Shown here: one piece after another, positions 1 through 5,773 of the stretch
Numbering within the stretch: position 1 is the first letter of the stretch
Layout of the letters: every line of letters starts with the position of its first letter
Source of the DNA: an uncultured archaeon
GTDB lineage: Archaea; Korarchaeota; Korarchaeia; Korarchaeales; Korarchaeaceae
Length of the DNA: 10,723 nt
Assembly: GCA_938073845.1 (NCBI GenBank)
Contig: CALJEO010000129.1
Location: forward strand, 1 to 10,723
Direction of reading: 5' to 3'
Made by a program: the position numbers and the translations under genes
The notes under the pieces: generated by a model
Told to the model about the DNA's origin: nothing
Database searches by the model: none
What the model saw: only the letters and a program-made list of their open reading frames with translations

Positions 1-441
1 GAGAAGGTTGAATTTAGCTGGAAGGACTTAGAGATCCCTCTGATAACGATAGCGGGAACGCTGATAGCTGTAACATTTATCTCGCCCTTGATCGGACTAC
101 CGCTCAAAGAGAGCTTGAGCGCAGCCGCTGGCTTCGGGTGGTACACCCTAGCGGGCCCCCTCGTCACGGGCCTATTGGGAGCGAGAGCAGGTACCATTGC
201 TTTTCTCTCCAACCTGTTTAGGGAGGTGATATCGCTAGCCCTTCACAGAACGATAGTGAGCAAGCTCGGGTGTAACGCCCTCATATCTTGCGGAGGAGCT
301 GCTTCCATGGATACCTTCCTCCCCTTCGTCGCTGATGCGTGCGGTGCCGAGAGCGGCATGAGGTCCTTCGTATCCGGACTAGTCCTAACACTCGTAGCAC
401 CCCTGCTGATCTCACTCTTCGCCACCTACCTCCGATTCTAG
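1..441 (+). CDS. LysO-family amino-acid exporter, C-terminal part (5' end outside window)
   Basis: The frame is open from base 1 to a TAG stop, giving 146 residues of a longer inner-membrane protein whose start lies upstream. The fragment carries the signatures of the LysO (DUF340/YbjE) family: GFGWY at fragment residues 44-48, NLFRE at 71-75 and GGAASMDT at 98-105, set between hydrophobic helices near 12-32, 50-66, 69-82 and 122-142. Known members of this family export lysine, or a toxic lysine analogue, out of the cell; that this archaeal copy uses lysine is inference. An internal TTG at 88 could be mistaken for the start, but the hydrophobic helix and reading frame continue upstream of it, so I treat the gene as cut by the window edge. 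A T-rich tract follows the stop. Confidence 0.85.
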   Translation, partial: EKVEFSWKDLEIPLITIAGTLIAVTFISPLIGLPLKESLSAAAGFGWYTLAGPLVTGLLGARAGTIAFLSNLFREVISLALHRTIVSKLGCNALISCGGAASMDTFLPFVADACGAESGMRSFVSGLVLTLVAPLLISLFATYLRF

Positions 442-445
442 GGCT

Positions 446-462
446 TAAGTTTTTCTCTTTTC
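446..462 (+). terminator. T-rich stretch after the exporter gene; possible terminator or promoter
   Basis: Five bases after the exporter stop there is a run TAAGTTTTTCTCTTTTC. Archaeal transcription often ends on such oligo-T tracts without a hairpin. The CTTAAG at its left edge could equally be a weak TATA-like element for the next gene, which starts at 511 and would then have a leader of roughly 25-40 bases. I cannot separate the two readings from sequence alone. Confidence 0.4.
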
Positions 463-510
463 CGAAGCCCCATGGGTGACATGCACGAGCTGCTCTGCTG
501 AGGAGCTAGG

Positions 511-1329
511 GTGGTCGTCGAGGGATGCTGCGTCAGGGTACTGACTGATCCCGCGGTCTTGAGATGCCCCTACGTCAGGGCAACTTATGGTATAGAGGAA
601 ATAGATAGGGATGCGGTCAAGAGGATCGTGGAGATGAAGATCAGGGAGCTAGGTTTCTTCTGTCCCCATAGGTCCCTTGAGAGTGACTTAGCGGTCCCCT
701 TCGGGAGCTCAGAGATGATAAGCTCCGTGATGGGAGACCTGCTGGACTGTGCTGTGGTGGTATGCGATGGGGCTGGTACTGTTGTGACATCTAATCCCAG
801 CTTGGTCCAGGGGATAGGGGCCAGGATGAACGGGTTGCTTAGGACAGCGCCAATACCTGAGGTGATCGAGAGGATAAGGGCTAGGGGAGGGGATGTGCTT
901 GAGGGCAGGATAGATCAGGTAGCCGGCGTGAAGAGGGCCATAGAGAGGGGGTTCAGGAGGATAGCGGTCACGGTCATAGGTCCCATGGCGAGGGAGATAG
1001 GGGAGCTAAGGGAATTGGAGGAGCGGCATGGGGTGAAGCTAGCTATATTCTCCACATGCAACACGCTAGTGTCTGAGGAGGACGTTAAGTACGTTGAGCT
1101 GGCTGACGTAGTTTGCGCCAGCGCCTCCAGGCTCATCATCGAGAGGGTTGGGAGGAGGGCGTTGATGCAGCTGGGTGTGCACATACCCGTCTTCATCCTG
1201 ACGGATCTCGGGAGGAGGATAGCGCTCAGGTACCTGGAGGGGATGAGATCTCCCCTGCTGGTATCAAGGGTGAGGATGCCCTTCATACTCGAGGGAAAGT
1301 TGCCGGAGCTGAGAGGGGAAGTGAGATAG
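511..1329 (+). CDS. DUF2099 family protein (methanogenesis marker protein 8 homologue)
   Basis: This 272-residue protein matches the family called methanogenesis marker 8 (DUF2099). The diagnostic block is CDGAGTVVTSNPSLVQGIG at residues 85-103, followed by the conserved TAPIPEVIERI at 112-122 and DQVAGVKRAI at 135-144. The biochemical role of the family is unknown; it is listed among proteins that track with methanogenesis. Eight cysteines are present (6, 7, 19, 51, 80, 85, 183, 202), which would suit metal or Fe-S binding, but that is inference. The protein looks soluble. I chose GTG at 511 because GAGGAG sits five bases before it and an in-frame TGA at 499-501 closes the frame upstream. 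No mcr genes or other marker genes are visible in the window. The 239 bases after it hold no convincing gene. Confidence 0.85.
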   Translation: MVVEGCCVRVLTDPAVLRCPYVRATYGIEEIDRDAVKRIVEMKIRELGFFCPHRSLESDLAVPFGSSEMISSVMGDLLDCAVVVCDGAGTVVTSNPSLVQGIGARMNGLLRTAPIPEVIERIRARGGDVLEGRIDQVAGVKRAIERGFRRIAVTVIGPMAREIGELRELEERHGVKLAIFSTCNTLVSEEDVKYVELADVVCASASRLIIERVGRRALMQLGVHIPVFILTDLGRRIALRYLEGMRSPLLVSRVRMPFILEGKLPELRGEVR

Positions 1330-1568
1330 CTTAGATCAGCTAGTGCGTTACCGCTGACCCCGGCTGGGATCAATTCTCCGAGGCGTGGGGTAGCAAATAA
1401 GGGCTTTCCTAAACCCAATCAGAACGATACCCAAATTCGGACGTGTTTAGAGGGTTAAGGTACCCGATTCAACCGAGGCTCAGTCAGTTAAAATTATGGT
1501 GTTTCACTGTCACGGGCACCGTCCCCGAATGTTTTTATCCGATACCCGCACACCCCTCAGGTGGTTCA
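1330..1568. other. Intergenic region with a weak hairpin, no gene recognised
   Basis: This 239-base stretch lies between the DUF2099 gene and the start I prefer for the next small gene. I see no tRNA cloverleaf, no C/D-box RNA signature (no RUGAUGA box) and no convincing open frame. A short hairpin can be drawn at 1355-1372: TGACCCC, loop GGCT, then GGGATCA, with one mismatch in seven pairs. It could mark the end of the upstream transcript, but no T-run follows it. A TATA-like TTTTTAT at 1532-1538 is listed separately. Confidence 0.4.
1532..1538 (+). promoter_or_regulatory. Probable TATA box for the small gene starting at 1569
   Basis: TTTTTAT stands in otherwise GC-rich surroundings, 31 bases before the preferred TTG start at 1569. 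This is the distance expected for an archaeal TATA box with a very short leader. GGTGGT at 1560-1565 would serve as the ribosome binding site. Confidence 0.45.
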
Positions 1569-1934
1569 TTGGGGGCCTACAGGCTCGACCTGCTCTACAG
1601 CTGGTCCTCAAGAGGGGGTCTCATCCTGACTCCCAGGAGCAAGTTGAGATGGGAGGAGAGTTACGTGGCCGATGTTAAGAGCGTTCCTGAGGGTGAGAGC
1701 TACCTCTTGGTCACCTTAGTTTACAGCATAGACGATAGGGGCATGGTCGTGAACACAGGATACACGCTCTCCTCCAACATCAGGAGTAGCGAGATGATGG
1801 ATGAGCTCAAGAAATTGTTGAAGAGCAGTTGGATCGATTACGCTGACTCGCCTGACAGTCTGAACTACAGGATAGTGGGTATATTGAGCACCTTCACGAA
1901 GATAAGGGAGTGGAGGTTCTTGGAGAGGAGTTAA
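1569..1934 (+). CDS. Small protein of unknown function
   Basis: I do not recognise this 121-residue protein. It begins MGAYRLDLLYSW and is mostly soluble with alternating hydrophobic residues (for example YLLVTLVYSI near 45-54), a short charged helix near 75-87 (MMDELKKLL), and a basic-aromatic end (KIREWRFLERS), so a mixed alpha/beta fold is likely. There is no signal peptide or membrane helix. The frame is open back to a GTG at 1443, but the 42 residues this adds are rich in Cys, Pro and aromatics, look unlike a gene of this genome, and contain the probable TATA box, so I chose TTG at 1569 with GGTGG four bases ahead. The codon style after 1569 matches neighbouring genes. The MscS-type channel gene follows 47 bases later on the same strand. 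Confidence 0.55.
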   Translation: MGAYRLDLLYSWSSRGGLILTPRSKLRWEESYVADVKSVPEGESYLLVTLVYSIDDRGMVVNTGYTLSSNIRSSEMMDELKKLLKSSWIDYADSPDSLNYRIVGILSTFTKIREWRFLERS

Positions 1935-1940
1935 AATCAG

Positions 1941-1949
1941 TTAAGATAA
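1941..1949 (+). promoter_or_regulatory. Possible TATA box for the MscS gene
   Basis: TTAAGATAA lies 33-41 bases before the ATG at 1982, in the short AT-rich gap after the upstream stop. It is a reasonable archaeal TATA-like element with a brief leader that would include the GGTGAT ribosome binding site, but co-transcription with the upstream gene is also possible. Confidence 0.35.
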
Positions 1950-1981
1950 CACTCTAACAGCTCTTTGCCGGGGTGATGCCT

Positions 1982-2578
1982 ATGAGCAAGGGTGGATTCG
2001 GGAGGAGCCTATTCTCCCTGGTGCTCTGGATCTTCATTTACCTACTGGCCCACTCCGTCCTGTTCATCACAATCCCCTCCCTGCTGCCCGATGTGGGGAA
2101 GTTCATCGAGGACTACCGGATCTACATATCAGTGGGGATGACGCTCCTGATAGGTTACATGACCGTCAGATCCCTCTCAGAGCTAGCATACTGGTCATTG
2201 AGGATTCGATATGGGGAGGGGACCTCTGCAGCTGTTAGAAGCTTGGTGAGGATAGTTGGGATGGCCTCCCTCGCATCGGGCATAGCCGGGGGTGTAGCTG
2301 GAGGTGCTGCCGGCGTAGCCCTAGGAGGGTTCCTGGGCATCGTGGTGGGTCAGGGCAGCCGGCAGGTGATAGAGCAGGCATTGGCTGGTCTCATAGTGCT
2401 CATCTCCAGGCCCATCTCGATAGGGGACAGGGTGACCGTAGCTGGGGAGACGGGCGTGATCAGGGATGTGAGCACCATGTTCACGGTGATAGATAAGGAT
2501 GACGGTAGCGTCGCTATAGTACCGAACAACATGCTCATAGGCTCGAAGATATACAGGTATGTAGCTAAGACCGATTGA
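1982..2578 (+). CDS. Short MscS-family mechanosensitive ion channel
   Basis: The 198-residue protein is a small member of the MscS family, which opens a pore when membrane tension rises and releases solutes. Hydrophobic helices lie near residues 9-34 and 47-64; the third is the Gly/Ala-rich pore helix near 97-124 (AGGVAGGAAGVALGG), followed by GQGSRQVIEQALAGL at 123-137 and the beta domain with RPISIGDRV at 143-151 and DGSVAIVPNNML at 174-185. It stops about 15 residues after the beta domain, so it lacks the C-terminal alpha/beta cage seen in the 286-residue E. coli MscS. I chose ATG at 1982 because GGTGAT, a strong ribosome binding core, lies a few bases before it; GTG at 1973 and ATG at 1976 are in-frame alternatives that would overlap that core. 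The gene's last 14 bases overlap the convergent radical SAM gene. Confidence 0.87.
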   Translation: MSKGGFGRSLFSLVLWIFIYLLAHSVLFITIPSLLPDVGKFIEDYRIYISVGMTLLIGYMTVRSLSELAYWSLRIRYGEGTSAAVRSLVRIVGMASLASGIAGGVAGGAAGVALGGFLGIVVGQGSRQVIEQALAGLIVLISRPISIGDRVTVAGETGVIRDVSTMFTVIDKDDGSVAIVPNNMLIGSKIYRYVAKTD

Positions 2579-4055
2579 GGTGGGGTCTCTCCAAGGGAGG
2601 CTCCAGGAACCTCCTAGCTGCTACCTTAAGCGAGGATATGAAGAGCGAGAGCAGGTACCTTGCCAGGGGGTTGAGGTCCCTCATGTACCACCTAGCTATG
2701 TCCTCCACCCACCTAAGGTCATGCCTCAGGCAGACCCTCATGAGCTCGAGCTGCTCCTCAGTTGGCTCCCTGTTGTACCAGCTCTCACCCCTTAGGAGGC
2801 CCATGGGGACGAAGTACATCGGTACTATCAGGCTCCTGAAGTCCTTGAGATCCTCAACGAGCTCTATTGAAGCCAAAGTATCCTCAGGTCTTTCATCGGG
2901 CAGCCCCGTTATCAAGGTAGCTGCGGGCACTACCTTCGCCTCATGCATTATCGAGAAGGCATCCACAACGACATTCCTCCACTCCCTGACGTCGTAGGGT
3001 AGGGCCTTGGCGGGCATCATCCTCTCAGCCAGCCTCGGACTTCCGGTCTCTATCCCCACCTCAACCCCCTTGTAGTAATCTCCCAGCATCCCGCTCATCC
3101 TGCTCACAAGCTTGTGCTCATCCTCAGCGTACTTCACGGCCGAGAGGCTGAAGTGACTCCAACCCACCTGGGAGACGCCCTTGCTCTTCAACAGCTCGTG
3201 CAGTTTAATTAAGGCCTTCTCATTTGGGTAGATGCTGTAGGAACCGTAGAGGAGGACGTCATCGGAGTGGAGTATGACGCTCCTCAAACCGGAGCTCATG
3301 TTGACATCCACCTCCCTCGATATCATCTCCAGGGTGTAGTGCCTCAGCGGCCTCAGGGTGACGGAGCAGAACCTGCACCTCCTCGGACACCCCCTCGAGA
3401 CCTCCACCAAGCCGTTCACGGAGGGCTTCCTTATGAGGGGGATCTCCTCTAGGGAGGGGACTCCGTCAACGCCTACCTGCACGAACCTCGGGAGCTCCTC
3501 CCCGTCCAAAGCCCTCCTGACGATATCCACTATCACCTTCTCAGCTTCCCCATCTATGACGGTCGATATCCTCCATCTATCGATGAGCTCAGGCTTGTAA
3601 AGCCACTGCCACGCTGCGGGACCGCCTACAATGATCCTAGCTCCCTTCCTCCTGAAGTACTCCATTTGCTTGCTCTCCATGAACCTCCTGAAGCTCCTAG
3701 CGTTCACAGGCTCCCTCTTGGTGAGGACCCACCACTCGCTGCTCGGTGGGCCAAGGGCGAAGAAGTCGTGATGGCCTATGGCCACTACCCTAGCCTCAGG
3801 GTGCTTCCCAATATGTTCTGGGTCTATCACAGCGGCCTCTATTCCCGCATCCAGAAGGGCTGCCTCCACCTTCCTCAAACCGTAGGGAGCTTGCCAGGGT
3901 TCTCCCCTCTCGTTCACACTCATCTTAGGTGCCGCTAACCTCATCCAGATGCTCTCGGGTAGGAAGAGCGGGGGCGAAGTCGTCATGAAGCCCAGGAACT
4001 CCTTCCCGTGGTGGTTAGTGATCATCGTCCTGTCGCTTGTTATGATCACTTCCAT
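2565..4055 (-). CDS. Radical SAM protein with N-terminal B12-binding-like region
   Basis: This 496-residue cytoplasmic protein has the layout of B12-binding/radical SAM proteins. The N-terminal part carries an archaeal-type opening (SDRTMITNHHGKEFLGF, 7-23), APYGLRKVEAALLDAG (56-71) and a Rossmann-like IIVGGP (141-146). The radical SAM core has the cluster motif C223-x3-C227-x2-C230 (GCPRRCRFC), then VEVGIETGSPRLAERM at 331-346, a region typical of SAM binding. The canonical corrinoid-ligand DxHxxG is not evident; the nearest is GHHDFFALG at 94-102, so cobalamin use is uncertain. The substrate is unknown. ATG at 4055 is supported by GAGGTG seven bases upstream and by the conserved N-terminus. 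It overlaps a 48-residue gene by 41 bases, forming an operon with it and a winged-helix regulator, and overlaps the convergent MscS gene by 14 bases at its end. Confidence 0.85.
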   Translation of the reverse strand: MEVIITSDRTMITNHHGKEFLGFMTTSPPLFLPESIWMRLAAPKMSVNERGEPWQAPYGLRKVEAALLDAGIEAAVIDPEHIGKHPEARVVAIGHHDFFALGPPSSEWWVLTKREPVNARSFRRFMESKQMEYFRRKGARIIVGGPAAWQWLYKPELIDRWRISTVIDGEAEKVIVDIVRRALDGEELPRFVQVGVDGVPSLEEIPLIRKPSVNGLVEVSRGCPRRCRFCSVTLRPLRHYTLEMISREVDVNMSSGLRSVILHSDDVLLYGSYSIYPNEKALIKLHELLKSKGVSQVGWSHFSLSAVKYAEDEHKLVSRMSGMLGDYYKGVEVGIETGSPRLAERMMPAKALPYDVREWRNVVVDAFSIMHEAKVVPAATLITGLPDERPEDTLASIELVEDLKDFRSLIVPMYFVPMGLLRGESWYNREPTEEQLELMRVCLRHDLRWVEDIARWYMRDLNPLARYLLSLFISSLKVAARRFLEPPLERPHLNRS

Positions 4056-4161
4056 GGATGTACACCTCTATCGAGCTCATGGGATGCCTCCTCTGAAGCT
4101 CCATGAACAGCCTGATAGCTTCCTCAAGGTCATCAACCCTGATGACGATCTTATTGCTCAA
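4015..4161 (-). CDS. Small 48-residue protein between regulator and radical SAM genes
   Basis: A TTG start at 4161 opens a 48-codon frame ending with TAA at 4015-4017. The start overlaps the stop of the upstream regulator (GTTTGA), and GGAGGTGAT, an almost complete match to the archaeal anti-Shine-Dalgarno, lies just ahead of it inside the regulator's last codons. The protein begins MSNKIVIRVDDLEEAIRLF, which predicts a beta strand then an amphipathic helix (11-25), then a strand SSIEVYIHG (29-37), and it ends in a very polar tail SDHNKRQDDDH. It has no signal peptide, membrane helix or cysteine. The final 41 bases also encode the start of the radical SAM gene in another frame. I do not recognise a family. 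A partner or substrate of the radical SAM enzyme is possible but is inference only. Confidence 0.65.
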   Translation of the reverse strand: MSNKIVIRVDDLEEAIRLFMELQRRHPMSSIEVYIHGSDHNKRQDDDH

Positions 4162-4556
4162 ACAATCACCTCCAGGACACGCGAGAACTCCTCCCTCATC
4201 CTGTACTTCAGGTATTCCACCAGATGCCCGCTCTTAGAGCTCCTCTTGACCTCCCTGAGGAGGAGCAGCATCCTCGGAACCTTCCCCATGGCGTCCTCGA
4301 GATCATATGATCTGAGCCCCCTCAACCTCTCAGAGAGGTCAGCTAGCTCCCTCTCGGGCCTGATCAGTTTCCTCTGCTTGTGCCTCTCATCACCAGCTAT
4401 GCTCACGAGCCTCATCTCAGCGAGCCTCCTCACCTCCCTGAGCACGATGGACCTGGATGCCCTTCCCCTCACCAGGCTGGCCAGGGCGTTAACAGAGATC
4501 CCCTCGGGGTGCGTCAGCAGGGCGTCGAGCAGCACGCCGTGAACCGGTCTGAACAT
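4158..4556 (-). CDS. Winged helix-turn-helix transcription regulator
   Basis: This 132-residue protein has an N-terminal winged-helix DNA-binding domain of the MarR/ArsR kind. A helix near 3-15 (PVHGVLLDALLTHP) is followed by a helix-turn-helix (ISVNALASLVRGRASRSIVLREVRRLAEMRLVS, roughly 20-52) and a basic wing (AGDERHKQRKLIRP, 54-67). The C-terminal half is helical and charged (LADLSERLRGLRSYDL and MREEFSRVLEV) and may dimerise. No metal or ligand cysteines are seen. The ATG at 4556 has no Shine-Dalgarno, but a TATA-like box lies about 25 bases upstream, so a leaderless transcript is likely. A 14-base dyad covers the start codon, which suggests autoregulation. It is the first gene of an operon with the 48-residue protein and the radical SAM gene, whose expression it probably controls. 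Confidence 0.75.
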   Translation of the reverse strand: MFRPVHGVLLDALLTHPEGISVNALASLVRGRASRSIVLREVRRLAEMRLVSIAGDERHKQRKLIRPERELADLSERLRGLRSYDLEDAMGKVPRMLLLLREVKRSSKSGHLVEYLKYRMREEFSRVLEVIV

Positions 4557-4568
4557 ATACTGGTATAT
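4555..4568. promoter_or_regulatory. Candidate operator: dyad over the regulator start codon
   Basis: ATATAC, two bases, GTATAT is a perfect inverted repeat. It covers the first two bases of the regulator start codon and the expected transcription start of the leftward operon. Binding of a dimeric winged-helix protein here would block its own promoter. The nearby rightward TATA box is about 40 bases away, so control of the divergent gene is less certain. Confidence 0.5.
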
Positions 4569-4578
4569 TGATGTACCG

Positions 4579-4588
4579 CTTATAATCG
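4579..4588 (-). promoter_or_regulatory. TATA-like box for the leftward regulator operon
   Basis: On the minus strand this reads CGATTATAAG, 23-32 bases before the ATG at 4556, which fits a leaderless archaeal promoter. No Shine-Dalgarno is present in the interval, in agreement with this reading. Confidence 0.5.
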
Positions 4589-4604
4589 CTTCGGTAGGAG
4601 CGAC

Positions 4605-4614
4605 TTTTTATCTT
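4605..4614 (+). promoter_or_regulatory. TATA-like box for the epimerase-type gene
   Basis: TTTTTATCTT lies 20-29 bases ahead of ATG 4634, the spacing of a leaderless or nearly leaderless archaeal promoter. This argues against the TTG at 4613 as a start, because that codon would sit inside the box. A five-base inverted repeat (TCGCT/AGCGA, 4586-4603) lies directly upstream. Confidence 0.5.
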
Positions 4615-4633
4615 GAGCCAGGATCGGGGCCCG

Positions 4634-5773
4634 ATGAAGCGCAAGGTCCTTTTCCTGGTCCTGATCTTAGCATTGGTAACGCTAGCGTTTCATCTCACGT
4701 ACAACAGTACGGGCGATAATTGTTCGGTAGCCGAGAGGTGCGATCTCCTCCTCAAGGACATTGAGAACACCCTGAGGAGATTCGACAAAGTGAGGGGCAG
4801 TGATGCGGCCATGAGACAGCTCTTAGATGCCCTCAAAGCGGACATAGAATACATGAAGCTCTGCAGGAAGCCGGAGCTCTTCGAGAGGTTCGCTCCAGCT
4901 GGAGTCCAGGTCCCCCTGGTCTACATAACGAACCAGGGGTTCAACGTGCACGCAATAAGTGCGATGAACCTCGCCACCGAAGCTCTACTCTACAGGAACG
5001 ACTGGGATGAGTTCAGGCGCATCATGGATTGGATGCTCCGATACATGGAGAGGAAGGGGAATGCCTCATTCTTCAACTTCTACTTCGCTTGGGAGAAGGC
5101 TTCCATACCTTGGAACTCCTCCTTCAGTCAAGGGATAGCCGCAGGCTACTACGCCCTCGCATATAAGAGGTTCAATGAGCCTAAGTACTATGAGGCAGCC
5201 AGCTCCTTAGTTAACAGCTTCCTCATACCTCAGGAGGAGGGGGGATTCGTGCTTGAGACAGCTCACGGCCCCTTCTACTTGGAGTACTCGAATGCCCCTG
5301 ATGACCTGGTGCTCAACGGTTTCATGCTCTCGCTCAAGGGCCTGGCGATGTACCATAGCCTCATCGGGGATGAGGTGAGCGGAAAGGTCCTGACGGAGGG
5401 GGTGGAGACCCTCAGGAGGATGCTGCCCTATTATGAGAGGGGAAACTGGTCCCTTTACTCCCCGAAGCATGGCAAAGCTACGGAGACCTATCACAGGCTT
5501 CACATAAGGCTCCTCTACTTCTTGGGCAGGTGGCTGGGTGATGATGAGCTGCTGAGATACGCTGAACGCTGGGACTCCTACCTCACCTTGCTCTCCAAAT
5601 CGGAGCTCCCAAGGGCTGAGCAGGAGTACGAGTTCTGGAGGGAGCTTCTGGATTCCCTGAGCTCATCTGATGCTACCCTTCCTCAGGCTCGAGGGATCGG
5701 CTGTAATGTAGTGATCCTCTCCCATATAGAGGGTCGGCCTGACCCTGCCCAGGTCCAGGATGTTACCCCTTAG
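4634..5773 (+). CDS. Exported D-glucuronyl C5-epimerase-family protein
   Basis: The 379-residue product starts with a hydrophobic segment (residues 4-19, after MKRK), a signal peptide or membrane anchor, so the rest should lie outside the cell. The body matches the C-terminal domain of D-glucuronyl C5-epimerases, (alpha/alpha)-type enzymes that flip C5 of uronic acids in polymers such as heparosan. Key blocks are IPWNSSFSQGIAAGYYALAY (158-177), LEYS (216-219), VLNGFMLSLKGL (226-237), MLPYYERGNWSLY (263-275) and TYHRLHI (285-291), then AERWDSY (310-316). Glu217-Tyr218 and Tyr286 line up with the catalytic Glu-Tyr and Tyr of the animal enzyme. The substrate here is unknown; an archaeal surface glycan is an inference. 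ATG 4634 is preferred over TTG 4613. The last 35 or so residues are probably read-through: they overlap the convergent flavin-reductase gene by 111 bases and use CGA and CGG, rare in this window. Confidence 0.8.
   Translation: MKRKVLFLVLILALVTLAFHLTYNSTGDNCSVAERCDLLLKDIENTLRRFDKVRGSDAAMRQLLDALKADIEYMKLCRKPELFERFAPAGVQVPLVYITNQGFNVHAISAMNLATEALLYRNDWDEFRRIMDWMLRYMERKGNASFFNFYFAWEKASIPWNSSFSQGIAAGYYALAYKRFNEPKYYEAASSLVNSFLIPQEEGGFVLETAHGPFYLEYSNAPDDLVLNGFMLSLKGLAMYHSLIGDEVSGKVLTEGVETLRRMLPYYERGNWSLYSPKHGKATETYHRLHIRLLYFLGRWLGDDELLRYAERWDSYLTLLSKSELPRAEQEYEFWRELLDSLSSSDATLPQARGIGCNVVILSHIEGRPDPAQVQDVTP

Noticed and set aside
915..1418. Long minus-strand open frame of 167 codons
   Set aside because: It lies antisense to the DUF2099 gene and its composition (Ser, Leu, Pro rich) is that of a shadow frame.
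1355..1425. tRNA or C/D-box RNA in the gap after the DUF2099 gene
   Set aside because: GTGGGGTAGC recalls a D-arm, but no acceptor, anticodon or T-arm pairing can be built on either strand, and no C box is present.
1443..1568. N-terminal extension of the small protein from GTG 1443
   Set aside because: The 42 added residues are rich in Cys, Pro and aromatic residues, lack a ribosome site at the GTG, and include a TATA-like element; a TTG at 1569 with GGTGG ahead is better.
4015..4161. Firm call of a RiPP precursor for the 48-residue protein
   Set aside because: The neighbouring radical SAM enzyme makes it tempting, but there is no leader cleavage site, repeated core or cysteine pattern, and the enzyme shows no peptide-recognition domain.
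3949..4542. Plus-strand 197-codon frame opposite the regulator and small gene
   Set aside because: Ser/Leu-rich shadow of the leftward operon; the opposite strand has clear domain motifs and coupled ribosome sites.
4586..4603. Hairpin plus T-run as an intrinsic terminator
   Set aside because: TCGCT/AGCGA followed by TTTTT lies between two divergent starts, where no transcript should end; the T-run is better read as a TATA box.
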